From Bacteroidota bacterium (GTDB lineage Bacteria; Bacteroidota; Bacteroidia; Bacteroidales; WCHB1-69): a DNA stretch of 64,000 bases. How positions within the stretch are numbered: position 1 is the first letter of the stretch; each line of letters opens with the position of its first letter. Below the pieces are notes generated by a model that did not search any database, was not told the origin of the DNA, and saw only the letters and a program-made list of their open reading frames with translations. The stretch spans positions 18,514 to 82,513 of the forward strand of contig JAKPTX010000117.1 in NCBI GenBank assembly GCA_029570835.1, in the 5' to 3' direction. The translations under genes and the position numbers were made by a program. Of the stretch, positions 8,649 through 16,779 are shown in pieces.

Positions 8649-8747
8649 GAAGGCAGAAATAAGAAGGAAGAAGGTAGAATTAAAGGCGGAATTAAAAAAA
8701 TTCCGCCTTCCGCCTTTTTTCGATTCGTAATTCGTAATTCGTAATTG
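8649..8747 (+). repeat. Head-to-head heptamer arrays forming a fold-back
   Basis: GAAGGCA GAAATAA GAAGGAA GAAGGTA GAATTAA AGGCGGAATTAAAAAAATTCCGCCT ... TTCGTAATTCGTAATTCGTAATTG. Confidence 0.9.
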
Positions 8748-8752
8748 ATTTG

Positions 8753-8760
8753 TATTTTTG
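8753..8760 (+). promoter_or_regulatory. -7 box TATTTTTG directly after heptamer end GTAATTG
   Basis: GTAATTG-N5-TATTTTTG. Confidence 0.6.
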
Positions 8761-8790
8761 CAAATTAAATCAACTAACCGGTGTGATAGT

Positions 8791-10179
8791 ATGAATATTT
8801 CAAAATCAAGATTCATTGAAAGTCAAAATTGTCCGAAAATATTGTGGTTAAACTTGAACCGTATTGAAGAAAAGGCAGAAGAGACTGAAAGTCAAATTGT
8901 TCGGATGAATATCGGAACTTCGGTGGGTGTCCTGGCACGGGAATATTTTGGGGAGTATGAATTGGTGGACTTTCCGTATGATGAATATTCCAATAAACTC
9001 TCGAAAACACAGGAATTGCTGGAAAAAGATACTGAAATTATTGCCGAAGCTACCTTTCTGACTGATGGAATTTGCTGTAGCGTCGATATTTTACGGAAAA
9101 CTGAAAAGGGTTATGATTTGATAGAAGTGAAAAGTGTCAATAATCTGAAAGGGTATTATCACTACGATATTGCGTTTCAGTATCACGTCCTCAAAAGTTG
9201 CGGATTGAACATTGAACACGCCTACCTCATGCACCTCAACGGAGATTATGTGCGGTGGGGAGAGTTGGATTTACAGCAGCTTTTCAAATTGGATGATGTA
9301 ACGGATTCTGTTATAGCAAAAAATGCAGAGATTACAGATACAGTTAAAATACTGCAAGAAGTTGCAGCTCAGGAACTTGAACCTGAAATTGAAATGGGTA
9401 GTCAGTGTGAAAATTTTGTATATGGAGGATATTGTCCCTATTATGATTATTGCCATCAAAATGAAGAGATTCCCGAAGAGGTTGCAGTTGAAAAGTTTGA
9501 GAGAATCGACAAAGATGAGATTGCCAACTTCCTGGAAAAGTTTTCATATCCAATCTATTTCCTTGATTTTGAGACCTATATGGCGGTAATTCCACCATAC
9601 GACGGACTCAAGCCTTCGGGACAAACACCTTTTCAATATTCATTACATATTTTACACGAAAATGGAGAATTGGAGCATAAAGAGTATCTTGGATATCCCG
9701 ATAGTGACCCGCGCGTTGGGTTAATCAAACAGATTTGTGATGATATTCCTCTAAACGCCTGTGTTGTAGCATATTTTATTCCGTTTGAACGAACTCGCCT
9801 GAAAGAATTGGCCTATTTTGCAGAAAACAGGAATGATTTGCAACATTATGCGGAGCATTTGAACAATATCTGGGAGAATATGATCGATTTGATTGTGCCT
9901 TTCAAAAAAAAATACTACGAAAATGAGGCAATGGAAGGGCGTTCCAGTATCAAATTGGTGTTGCCTGCCCTCTTCCCCGATGACCCCGAATTGAATTACC
10001 ATAATCTTGAAGGAGTTCAAAACGGAACGGATGCGATGACTATTTATCCTTTGTTAACAACCGACAATTACACCCCTGAAGAGATCGAAGTAAAACGCCA
10101 ACAACTTCTAAATTACTGCAAATTAGACACTTACGCCATGGTGAAGATTTTCCAAAAACTCATTCATGTCATCTCTTGA
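8791..10179 (+). CDS. DUF2779 protein: RecB/Cas4-like nuclease fused to an RNase H-like exonuclease domain
   Basis: ISKSRFIESQNCPKILWL; GYDLIEVKSV; Cys cluster SQCENFVYGGYCPYYDYC; DFETYMAVIPPYDGLKPSGQTPFQYSLH; YCKLDTYAMV. Confidence 0.85.
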   Translation: MNISKSRFIESQNCPKILWLNLNRIEEKAEETESQIVRMNIGTSVGVLAREYFGEYELVDFPYDEYSNKLSKTQELLEKDTEIIAEATFLTDGICCSVDILRKTEKGYDLIEVKSVNNLKGYYHYDIAFQYHVLKSCGLNIEHAYLMHLNGDYVRWGELDLQQLFKLDDVTDSVIAKNAEITDTVKILQEVAAQELEPEIEMGSQCENFVYGGYCPYYDYCHQNEEIPEEVAVEKFERIDKDEIANFLEKFSYPIYFLDFETYMAVIPPYDGLKPSGQTPFQYSLHILHENGELEHKEYLGYPDSDPRVGLIKQICDDIPLNACVVAYFIPFERTRLKELAYFAENRNDLQHYAEHLNNIWENMIDLIVPFKKKYYENEAMEGRSSIKLVLPALFPDDPELNYHNLEGVQNGTDAMTIYPLLTTDNYTPEEIEVKRQQLLNYCKLDTYAMVKIFQKLIHVIS

Positions 10180-10201
10180 ACAATTAGTAAAATATCTGAA
10201 A

Positions 10202-11032
10202 ATGAAACAATTATCATATCTATTGCTGGCTTTGTTTATTTTGACGAGTTGCTCAAATAACAAAGTATCAACTTCTAATCAAGTTGACAATTTAAAACAA
10301 CACTTTATTCCCATCCTCAACGGGGTTTGGGTTTTGACGGATTACATCGAAGAAATTGAAAAAACGCAATCACCTTTAAAGGCATCCGATAAATTAAATG
10401 GTATCGTTGCTATGGATATTGATGAAAATATGCAATCGGATACTATTTTTGTCGGAATCAGTATCAACAATCATGAAGGGTACAACTTTACGACTTATTT
10501 TGTGCAAGGACAAAACTCAACCAGCCTGAAAACTAACATTCCGGATTACGATGAAGAGAGTAATTATTTTGAATTGGGTTATGAAACCGGGAATAATCAA
10601 ACCTTTTTAGTTCTTTATCACTACAACAAAAACAATCAACTGATTGACAAAAAAGAGTTTACGAAAGTCTCTGACAAAGTACAAAATAGTGATGTTTCCC
10701 GAGGATTGCAATATATCGTAAACAAGAAATTATTCTCAGGCAATTATCTATCGATTGACAGCAAAAACTCCACCGGAAAAGTCAAATTCAACAGTGACGG
10801 CTCTTTGACCGGCTTCCCGGACTTCAAAACTTATTATGTGATAACCGATTTTTTGGGAGGACCCGTGGCTACTTTTGACGAAATTATATTCAATTTATAC
10901 GAAGAAAACTCAAAAGGTTTCGCTTTCAAAATCGATGGTGACACAACATTTTTATACAGCACAACCGGTGATGAGGATAAAGGAGAACCTCTGCAAATTG
11001 ATAAAGTACAATATAGACTTGCGAGACAATGA
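10202..11032 (+). CDS. Hypothetical lipoprotein
   Basis: MKQLSYLLLALFILTSC lipobox. Confidence 0.65.
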   Translation: MKQLSYLLLALFILTSCSNNKVSTSNQVDNLKQHFIPILNGVWVLTDYIEEIEKTQSPLKASDKLNGIVAMDIDENMQSDTIFVGISINNHEGYNFTTYFVQGQNSTSLKTNIPDYDEESNYFELGYETGNNQTFLVLYHYNKNNQLIDKKEFTKVSDKVQNSDVSRGLQYIVNKKLFSGNYLSIDSKNSTGKVKFNSDGSLTGFPDFKTYYVITDFLGGPVATFDEIIFNLYEENSKGFAFKIDGDTTFLYSTTGDEDKGEPLQIDKVQYRLARQ

Positions 11033-11039
11033 TCCAACA

Positions 11040-11489
11040 ATGAAAAACATAAAAAAAATATTTCACAGGCTCAGTTATCTGCAATATCCTTTGCTGTTGG
11101 CAGCCTTTTATTTCCTTATAAAGCCACTATTCAAAGGATTTGATTACCTTTCTGCAAATCCTGAATATCTTTTCAATACATACAGTAATGCACTCATACT
11201 ATTTGGAGTAACCCTTAGTTTTTCAGCTCTGCAAGACCCTTCCAGAACATCGCTGCGGTTTGAAAAGAAAATTTGGGAAAATCCCAAAAAAGCGAAACTG
11301 CTTTTAAGTATCACCCTGATCACTACTCTCATCTTTTTTACGGCAGGATTACTTGGATTTTGGATGTCCGGCAGTTCTCAAAAGGAGTTTGCTTTGGGTT
11401 CCATAGTATTAGGCATCGGACTTTTAGGCTATTTGAAATTTCAAATAGAACTGTTTGAAACTCACAAAGGAAAAGCATCAGAGGAATAA
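11040..11489 (+). CDS. Hypothetical membrane protein
   Basis: Several hydrophobic segments; ATG 11040 internal to the longer track ORF. Confidence 0.6.
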   Translation: MKNIKKIFHRLSYLQYPLLLAAFYFLIKPLFKGFDYLSANPEYLFNTYSNALILFGVTLSFSALQDPSRTSLRFEKKIWENPKKAKLLLSITLITTLIFFTAGLLGFWMSGSSQKEFALGSIVLGIGLLGYLKFQIELFETHKGKASEE

Positions 11490-11499
11490 GGATCTTAAC

Positions 11500-11846
11500 G
11501 AAGGCGGAGGGCGGAAGGCGGAATCCAATTACGAATTACGTTTTGAACTATCACGGAATCAATTCTAAATTCTAAATTCTAATTTCTAAATTTACAATCA
11601 TGTCACCCCTACGGGGTTATTTGGGCTCTTGGGGTCAACATTTTGCTACAATCATGTCACCCCTACGGGGTTATTTAAAAGTCGGAAGGCGAAAGTTTTT
11701 GCTATAAATTGAAAATGGTTAAACATCTAATTTATTTCATTGATATTCAAATAATTCCGAAATCCGAAATCCGAAATTATGTTTATTCCGCCTTCCGCCC
11801 TCCGCCTTCCGCCTTTTTTCGATTCGTAATTCGTAATTCGTAATTG
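11500..11846 (+). repeat. Mosaic repeat island (GAAGGCG, CAATTAC/GAATTAC, ATTCTAA, CCGAAAT, CCGCCTT, TTCGTAA heptamers plus two 29-nt repeats)
   Basis: Read directly; 29-nt ACAATCATGTCACCCCTACGGGGTTATTT at 11594-11622 and 11648-11676. Confidence 0.9.
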
Positions 11847-11851
11847 TTTGG

Positions 11852-11859
11852 TATTTTTG
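11852..11859 (+). promoter_or_regulatory. -7 box TATTTTTG directly after heptamer end GTAATTG
   Basis: GTAATTG-N5-TATTTTTG. Confidence 0.6.
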
Positions 11860-11928
11860 TAACCAAAAGGGAATTGGTGTTGTCTTATGGGTACAAATAG
11901 ATTATTCACTTAACAAAAAAACAAAATT

Positions 11929-12315
11929 ATGTTAGTAGCAGTTATCGCTATTATTTGCGTTGTCGGTTTACCGATAGGATTTGGAATGTATTTGGGGTTA
12001 ACAGCCATTAGAGCTGAACACAAAGAACGTATGAATTTGATTAATCAAGGTATTATTCCTCCGGAAAAAATTAAAAGAAAAGCCACTCCCAATCAATTTG
12101 TATCACTTCGGAATGGAATTGTTCTCGTTGCACTCGGAATCGGAATTATTCTAGGATTTTTATGTTCTGAAAAGATGGCTATACCTCAATACAATAAATT
12201 TTGGATTATTGCCGCAAGTATCGTGTTCTTTCTCGGATTAGGCTATTTGAGCTACTTTTTGATTACACGAAAAATGCCTGATGCACAACAAAAAGAGGAA
12301 GTAAAACAAGAATAA
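11929..12315 (+). CDS. DUF6249-like membrane protein
   Basis: TM helix, RAEHKERMNLINQGIIPPE, two further TM helices. Confidence 0.65.
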   Translation: MLVAVIAIICVVGLPIGFGMYLGLTAIRAEHKERMNLINQGIIPPEKIKRKATPNQFVSLRNGIVLVALGIGIILGFLCSEKMAIPQYNKFWIIAASIVFFLGLGYLSYFLITRKMPDAQQKEEVKQE

Positions 12316-12325
12316 TCCGCTTTGA

Positions 12326-12892
12326 ATGAACGAAAAAGAGCAAATACAGCAAGTGCTTTCGGGCAACACGTTCGCATTCAGCTATTTTGTTGAAACCTAT
12401 CAAGATATGGCGATGACAATCGCCTATCGCATTTGTAGAAACAGGCAAAACGCGGAGGATATAGTGCAGGATAGTTTTGTAAAAGCATACCGCTACTTAC
12501 ACACTTTCAGAAGTGATGCCAAATTTTCGTCCTGGTTTTATCGCATTGTTTACAATACAGCAGTTTCGTACACTAAAACAAAAATGTGGGTCAACGATTC
12601 TGACATAGAACTCACAGAAATTCAGGAAGAAAATGTCGACTACAATATAGAAACTCAGATTCTTGCCACTGAACGAACTGAAATAGTGCAAAACGTGTTA
12701 AATCAAATGCAGAAAGGTGATGCGTTGCTGCTTACTTTGTATTATATGGAAGATAACTCGATCAAAGATATTGTAAAAATTACAGGACTCAACGAATCCA
12801 ATGTAAAAGTGAAACTATTTCGTGCCCGAAACCGATTTAAAGAGATGATTCTCAAATCAAATGAGTTGAAACTCATTGTATCCACAAAATAA
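12326..12892 (+). CDS. ECF-type RNA polymerase sigma-70 factor
   Basis: YQDMAMTIAYRICRNRQNAEDIVQDSFVKAYRYLHTFRSDAKFSSWFYRIVYNTAVSY; sigma4 NESNVKVKLFRARNRFKEMI. Confidence 0.93.
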   Translation: MNEKEQIQQVLSGNTFAFSYFVETYQDMAMTIAYRICRNRQNAEDIVQDSFVKAYRYLHTFRSDAKFSSWFYRIVYNTAVSYTKTKMWVNDSDIELTEIQEENVDYNIETQILATERTEIVQNVLNQMQKGDALLLTLYYMEDNSIKDIVKITGLNESNVKVKLFRARNRFKEMILKSNELKLIVSTK

Positions 12893-12903
12893 AAACCAAA
12901 ACG

Positions 12904-13272
12904 ATGAACAAGAAAAATAACATAGATCCCGAAGATGAATTGATCCGCCAATTGATGCGGTCAGCAAAAGAACAGGCACCTGAAAATTTGAAATACCGGA
13001 TTATGCAACAGATTAATACTGAAAATGCATTAACCCCAAAACCCGCTCCAATAAAAAAACGGACAGAAAATGTACTGAGAGATTTTATTGGTATTTTTGG
13101 CACCATGTACGCTTTGCTGGCATTACTCACCGGTATCGCATATCTGTCGAAAGATGAAAATTTTTTGCTGTCGCCTGAATTTATAGGTGTTGTGCTGTTG
13201 GTCACTGTGGTTGCCTCAACATTTTGGTTTTTTACGCGATTGGATGAAAAAATTCGACAAAAACAGAAATAG
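12904..13272 (+). CDS. Putative transmembrane anti-sigma-like partner
   Basis: Follows the sigma gene; short cytoplasmic N-terminus then two TM helices. Confidence 0.5.
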   Translation: MNKKNNIDPEDELIRQLMRSAKEQAPENLKYRIMQQINTENALTPKPAPIKKRTENVLRDFIGIFGTMYALLALLTGIAYLSKDENFLLSPEFIGVVLLVTVVASTFWFFTRLDEKIRQKQK

Positions 13273-13276
13273 GAAA

Positions 13277-13389
13277 AATTACGAATTACGAAACCGAAAA
13301 TTTTAATTGAACGCGATTATTGAAGGGACAGGTCGCGACCTGTCCTAGAATAATGAATAAAAATAACGTCATGGTCGTAGAGACAGGGC
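13277..13389 (+). repeat. Dispersed repeat copy 3 (chimeric)
   Basis: Matches 8340 repeat up to cagggc, then continues as the 8570 palindrome/E2 sequence. Confidence 0.9.
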
Positions 13390-13403
13390 TTGTCCCTGCC
13401 CTT

Positions 13404-13501
13404 TTCCAGAGTGGGGAAACAACCACCCCGCCCTTCGGGCACCCCTCCTTCCCGAGGAGGGGAGTTGAAATAACCAGAGAGTGATGCCTATTCTGCCCCC
13501 C
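13404..13501 (+). repeat. 52-nt element copy E3 interrupted by a 48-nt hairpin module
   Basis: Core cagagagtgatgcctat; insert 13420-13467 caaccaccccgccc...aggggagttg. Confidence 0.8.
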
Positions 13502-13580
13502 ATTTTTTTATTTCCAAAATAATATATATAATTAAATATCAACGGGTTATATTAAATAAAGACCTCAACACCAAAATTCC

Positions 13581-13670
13581 GAAATCCGAAATCCGAAATC
13601 CGAAATTATGTTTGAATCCGCCCTCCGCCTTCAAGAAATTCTAAATTCTAAAATCTAAATTCTAAATTTT
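13581..13670 (+). repeat. Heptamer arrays GAAATCC x3-4 and ATTCTAA
   Basis: ccgaaatccgaaatccgaaatccgaaatta ... attctaaattctaaaatctaaattctaaat. Confidence 0.9.
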
Positions 13671-13675
13671 TAATG

Positions 13676-13683
13676 TATATTTG
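13676..13683 (+). promoter_or_regulatory. -7 box TATATTTG adjacent to a heptamer array
   Basis: TAnnTTTG upstream of 13724. Confidence 0.55.
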
Positions 13684-13723
13684 TTGCGTGAATTAGATAG
13701 CGGACAACCATAAAACAAACCCA

Positions 13724-15112
13724 ATGAAAGTCGGATTAATTTTCCCCAATAAAGACAGAAAAGACAAAACTATCCATGTCGGATTGGGATATCTCGCTTC
13801 TTATGCAAGATTGGAACATCCGGAGATTGAATTTTCATTGTTGGATACCAGAGTTGCCACGAAAAAGGAAACCAAAAAGTTTTATCAGACTGATTTTGAT
13901 TTGATTGGTATTACTGTTTTATCTCCCGTTTATTACGAGGTTATCGAAGTTTTTAATTTCATACGCACAAACAAGCCCGATACTCCAATCTGTTTGGGAG
14001 GTCCTTATGTAACAACAATCATGAAGGAAGTTTTTGAGGATACTCCGGCTGATTTTGCTGTGTATGGAGAGGGTGAAATCACATTCTCACAATTGCTGAG
14101 CCATCTGAAAGGTAAAATGCCAATAGAAGAAATTGAAGGTATCATGTATCAAAAAGATGGAGCAATAGTAACTAATCCGCCACGAGACCAAATTGAGGAT
14201 TTAGACTCCATACCTTATCCTGCCTACGACCTGTTTAAGATGGACAGATATCCTATGCATCGTCTTGTATCCAGCAGAGGATGTCCGTACAAATGTGTAT
14301 TTTGTAATTCATCATCTATTTGGTTGGGGAAATGGAGAAAACGAGACCCTGAAAAAGTGGTTGATGAGATTGAGTATCTGATCAAGAATTACAAAAAGAA
14401 AACGGTCTTTTTTAATGACAACAGCTTTAATGTTGACCTAAAAAGAGTTGAAACTTTCTGCCATACGATATTGGAAAGAAATTTGAAAATTCTTTGGTCT
14501 ACTCCTGTACGGGTTGAAATTATCACCAGTGAGATTGCTCAGTTAATGAAAAAGTCCGGCTGTTATAATGTTGGAATTGGCATTGAATCTGCCAATAACT
14601 CCATTTTGGAAAATATGCAGAAAAAAAACAGTATTGAAGCGATTCAAAAAGGGATTCGGATTTTCAAAGATGCCGGAATTGAAGTACTGGGACAGTTCGT
14701 CATTGGCAGTCCCGGTGATACATACGAAACGGTTAAGGAATCGATTGAATTTGCTAAGAATTCAGAGTTGGATTTCGTCATGTTTTATTCTATTTTACCC
14801 TTTAAAGGAACGGCTCAGTGGGATTATGTTTTGAAGCACGGAACACTTTATAATGAGAAAATTCACGAGTATCATTCGATAAAACCCAGGATTGTTTTTG
14901 AAACCCCTGAATTCCCATACGCTGACAGATTAAAGGCAATAAACCTGGCAAAAAAGGAAGGATATTATTCTGATTCAAATGATAGAAATCTATTTTTTGA
15001 TATCGGTAAAGATTTAGCAACCAAAATACAACAAATTCTACCTCACAGCATAGCAGAAAAACTCTATATTGCCATGAAAAACATTTACAGAAGAAGATTG
15101 AGAAAAAGCTGA
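13724..15112 (+). CDS. Cobalamin-binding-domain radical SAM protein
   Basis: N-terminal B12-binding-like domain; RGCPYKCVFCNSS CxxxCxxC motif. Confidence 0.92.
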   Translation: MKVGLIFPNKDRKDKTIHVGLGYLASYARLEHPEIEFSLLDTRVATKKETKKFYQTDFDLIGITVLSPVYYEVIEVFNFIRTNKPDTPICLGGPYVTTIMKEVFEDTPADFAVYGEGEITFSQLLSHLKGKMPIEEIEGIMYQKDGAIVTNPPRDQIEDLDSIPYPAYDLFKMDRYPMHRLVSSRGCPYKCVFCNSSSIWLGKWRKRDPEKVVDEIEYLIKNYKKKTVFFNDNSFNVDLKRVETFCHTILERNLKILWSTPVRVEIITSEIAQLMKKSGCYNVGIGIESANNSILENMQKKNSIEAIQKGIRIFKDAGIEVLGQFVIGSPGDTYETVKESIEFAKNSELDFVMFYSILPFKGTAQWDYVLKHGTLYNEKIHEYHSIKPRIVFETPEFPYADRLKAINLAKKEGYYSDSNDRNLFFDIGKDLATKIQQILPHSIAEKLYIAMKNIYRRRLRKS

Positions 15113-15182
15113 ATAGGACTGCATATTTAAAACGAATCGTAAAAAACAAAAAAAATCCGAAATAGTACGAATTTGAGTGTCA

Positions 15183-15240
15183 GATTAATTCTAAATTCTA
15201 ATTTCTAAATTTAGGAATCGTAATTCGTAATTCGTAATTG
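15183..15240 (+). repeat. Heptamer arrays ATTCTAA and TTCGTAA
   Basis: attctaaattctaatttctaaattt ... tcgtaattcgtaattcgtaattg. Confidence 0.88.
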
Positions 15241-15245
15241 TTTCG

Positions 15246-15253
15246 TATATTTG
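15246..15253 (+). promoter_or_regulatory. -7 box TATATTTG directly after heptamer end GTAATTG
   Basis: GTAATTG-N5-TATATTTG. Confidence 0.6.
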
Positions 15254-15291
15254 TACCGTGAATAAAATCTTGCCACTAAATTAAAATAGAC

Positions 15292-15846
15292 ATGAAAAAA
15301 TCCCCAATTGATTACAAGGAGATTCAAAGATTTATTATTGAAAGTAGAGAAAATGGTAAAACTGACCAGGAAATTTATAATGAACTGGCTCCGAAATATT
15401 ACGACAAAAAAACTCTGGCTCTGCTTATCAGAGGTACCGTAACCAGGGAAAGAAAGGAAAAATATAAAAGATTAAACGGGCTTCTACTAGCTCTCATTGG
15501 CATAGCTATTGTACTCGAAATATTGTGGATCATAGCTTTTTCAATAACTTATAGTAGTTTTTGGGTTTTAATAGGCATTTTTATTATACCTCTATTTGCC
15601 GTTTTTCTTTTCTATCAGGTTTATCGATACAATGCAATAGCTTATCAAATGGTTGGAATATTGGGAATTATAATTTTTATGCGTGCATTTCAGCTTACAG
15701 ATGGTCATCGGCTTGCTATCATTATAAGCATACTGTTAGGTGGAGGTATTACCTTCCTGGGGTTTTATGTGAAAAACAAACTGATCCCCGGTTACAAACC
15801 CAGAAAACTCAAAAAGGATGCCGATGGGGAGTATATATTGGATTAA
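15292..15846 (+). CDS. Hypothetical multi-TM protein
   Basis: Soluble N-terminus then about four TM segments. Confidence 0.65.
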   Translation: MKKSPIDYKEIQRFIIESRENGKTDQEIYNELAPKYYDKKTLALLIRGTVTRERKEKYKRLNGLLLALIGIAIVLEILWIIAFSITYSSFWVLIGIFIIPLFAVFLFYQVYRYNAIAYQMVGILGIIIFMRAFQLTDGHRLAIIISILLGGGITFLGFYVKNKLIPGYKPRKLKKDADGEYILD

Positions 15847-15916
15847 ACTTTACCAATCAGCGCCTTCATACTTCTTATTTTTTCCTTATTTTTGAAATAA
15901 AAATAAAAAGGGGGAT

Positions 15917-15950
15917 TTTGATTTCGGATTTCGGATTTCGGATTTCGGAA
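15917..15950 (+). repeat. GATTTCG heptamer array
   Basis: gatttcggatttcggatttcggatttcgg. Confidence 0.9.
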
Positions 15951-16023
15951 GTTAGCATTGCGCATTTTATTATATAACCCATTGATTTTTAATTATATAT
16001 ATTATTTTGAAATAAAAAATAAA

Positions 16024-16075
16024 AGGGGGCAGAATAGGTATCACTATGTTGATATTCCGTTTCCCCACTCTGGAA
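16024..16075 (-). repeat. 52-nt element copy E4 (5 C instead of 6 in the C-tract)
   Basis: Reverse-complement core aacatagtgatacctat. Confidence 0.82.
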
Positions 16076-16077
16076 TC

Positions 16078-16105
16078 GTAGAGACGCAACGCATTGCGTC
16101 TCTAC
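16078..16105. repeat. Perfect 12-bp inverted repeat GTAGAGACGCAA-CGCA-TTGCGTCTCTAC
   Basis: Read directly; related hairpin at 56148-56169. Confidence 0.9.
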
Positions 16106-16132
16106 AGCCGATTTAGAGGTCAGGTTTGTTCA

Positions 16133-16195
16133 TCGTAATTCGTAATTCGTAATTCGTAATTCGTAATTCGTAATTGGATTTCGACTTTCGACTTT
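16133..16195 (+). repeat. CGTAATT x6 array ending GTAATTG, then TTTCGAC x2
   Basis: Read directly. Confidence 0.92.
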
Positions 16196-16204
16196 ATTAT
16201 AGCT

Positions 16205-16657
16205 CTATTCTTTATTCTTCGTGTCAATCCAAATCGTAACGGGCCCCCAATTGAGGAGAGAAACATCCATCATGGCGCCGAACTCGCCCTGTGCGACAGG
16301 TTTTTGCGTTAATTCACTCAACAGATCAATCATTTGCAGATAGAGTCGTTTCGCTTTTTCCGGTTCAGCTGCCCGGATAAAAGAGGGTCTGTTGCCCTTC
16401 TTGGTCATAGCATGTAATGTGAACTGACTCACCACTAAAATTGAACCCCCATGTTCCATCACAGAATGATTCATCTGATCCTGATCATCAGGAAAAATCC
16501 TCAATTTCACAATCTTGGATGCCAGCCAGTTCAAATCCTCCTCCCCATCCTCCTCTTCAATGCCTAAAAAAATCAATAACCCCTCTCCTATTGAACCTAC
16601 CTCTCTGTTCTCTACGTGGACTGCCGCATGACGCACCCGCTGAATCACTACTCTCAT
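16205..16657 (-). CDS. dtd: D-aminoacyl-tRNA deacylase
   Basis: MRVVIQRVRHAAVHVENREVGSIGEGLLIFLGI...SQFTLHA; GPVTIWID. Confidence 0.96.
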   Translation of the reverse strand: MRVVIQRVRHAAVHVENREVGSIGEGLLIFLGIEEEDGEEDLNWLASKIVKLRIFPDDQDQMNHSVMEHGGSILVVSQFTLHAMTKKGNRPSFIRAAEPEKAKRLYLQMIDLLSELTQKPVAQGEFGAMMDVSLLNWGPVTIWIDTKNKE

Positions 16658-16779
16658 ACAATACTCAAACTTTAATCGTGAACTTAACAAATAAACGCCC
16701 AAAGATATCAATTATTTTTGTGTAAAACTTTGGTCATATTATATTTTTTTACGATATTTGCATATTAAACATTGCACTA

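Noticed and set aside
8529-8816. Minus-strand ORF of 95 aa (LRITNYESKKGGRRNFFNS...)
   Set aside because: It is a translation of the heptamer arrays; the same LRITNYESKKGGRR appears at 11727-11909, which is a repeat artefact.
9323-9598. Overlapping alternative-frame ORFs inside the DUF2779 gene
   Set aside because: Low-complexity translations shadowing the real frame.
11727-11909. Minus-strand 60-aa ORF
   Set aside because: Same heptamer translation artefact.
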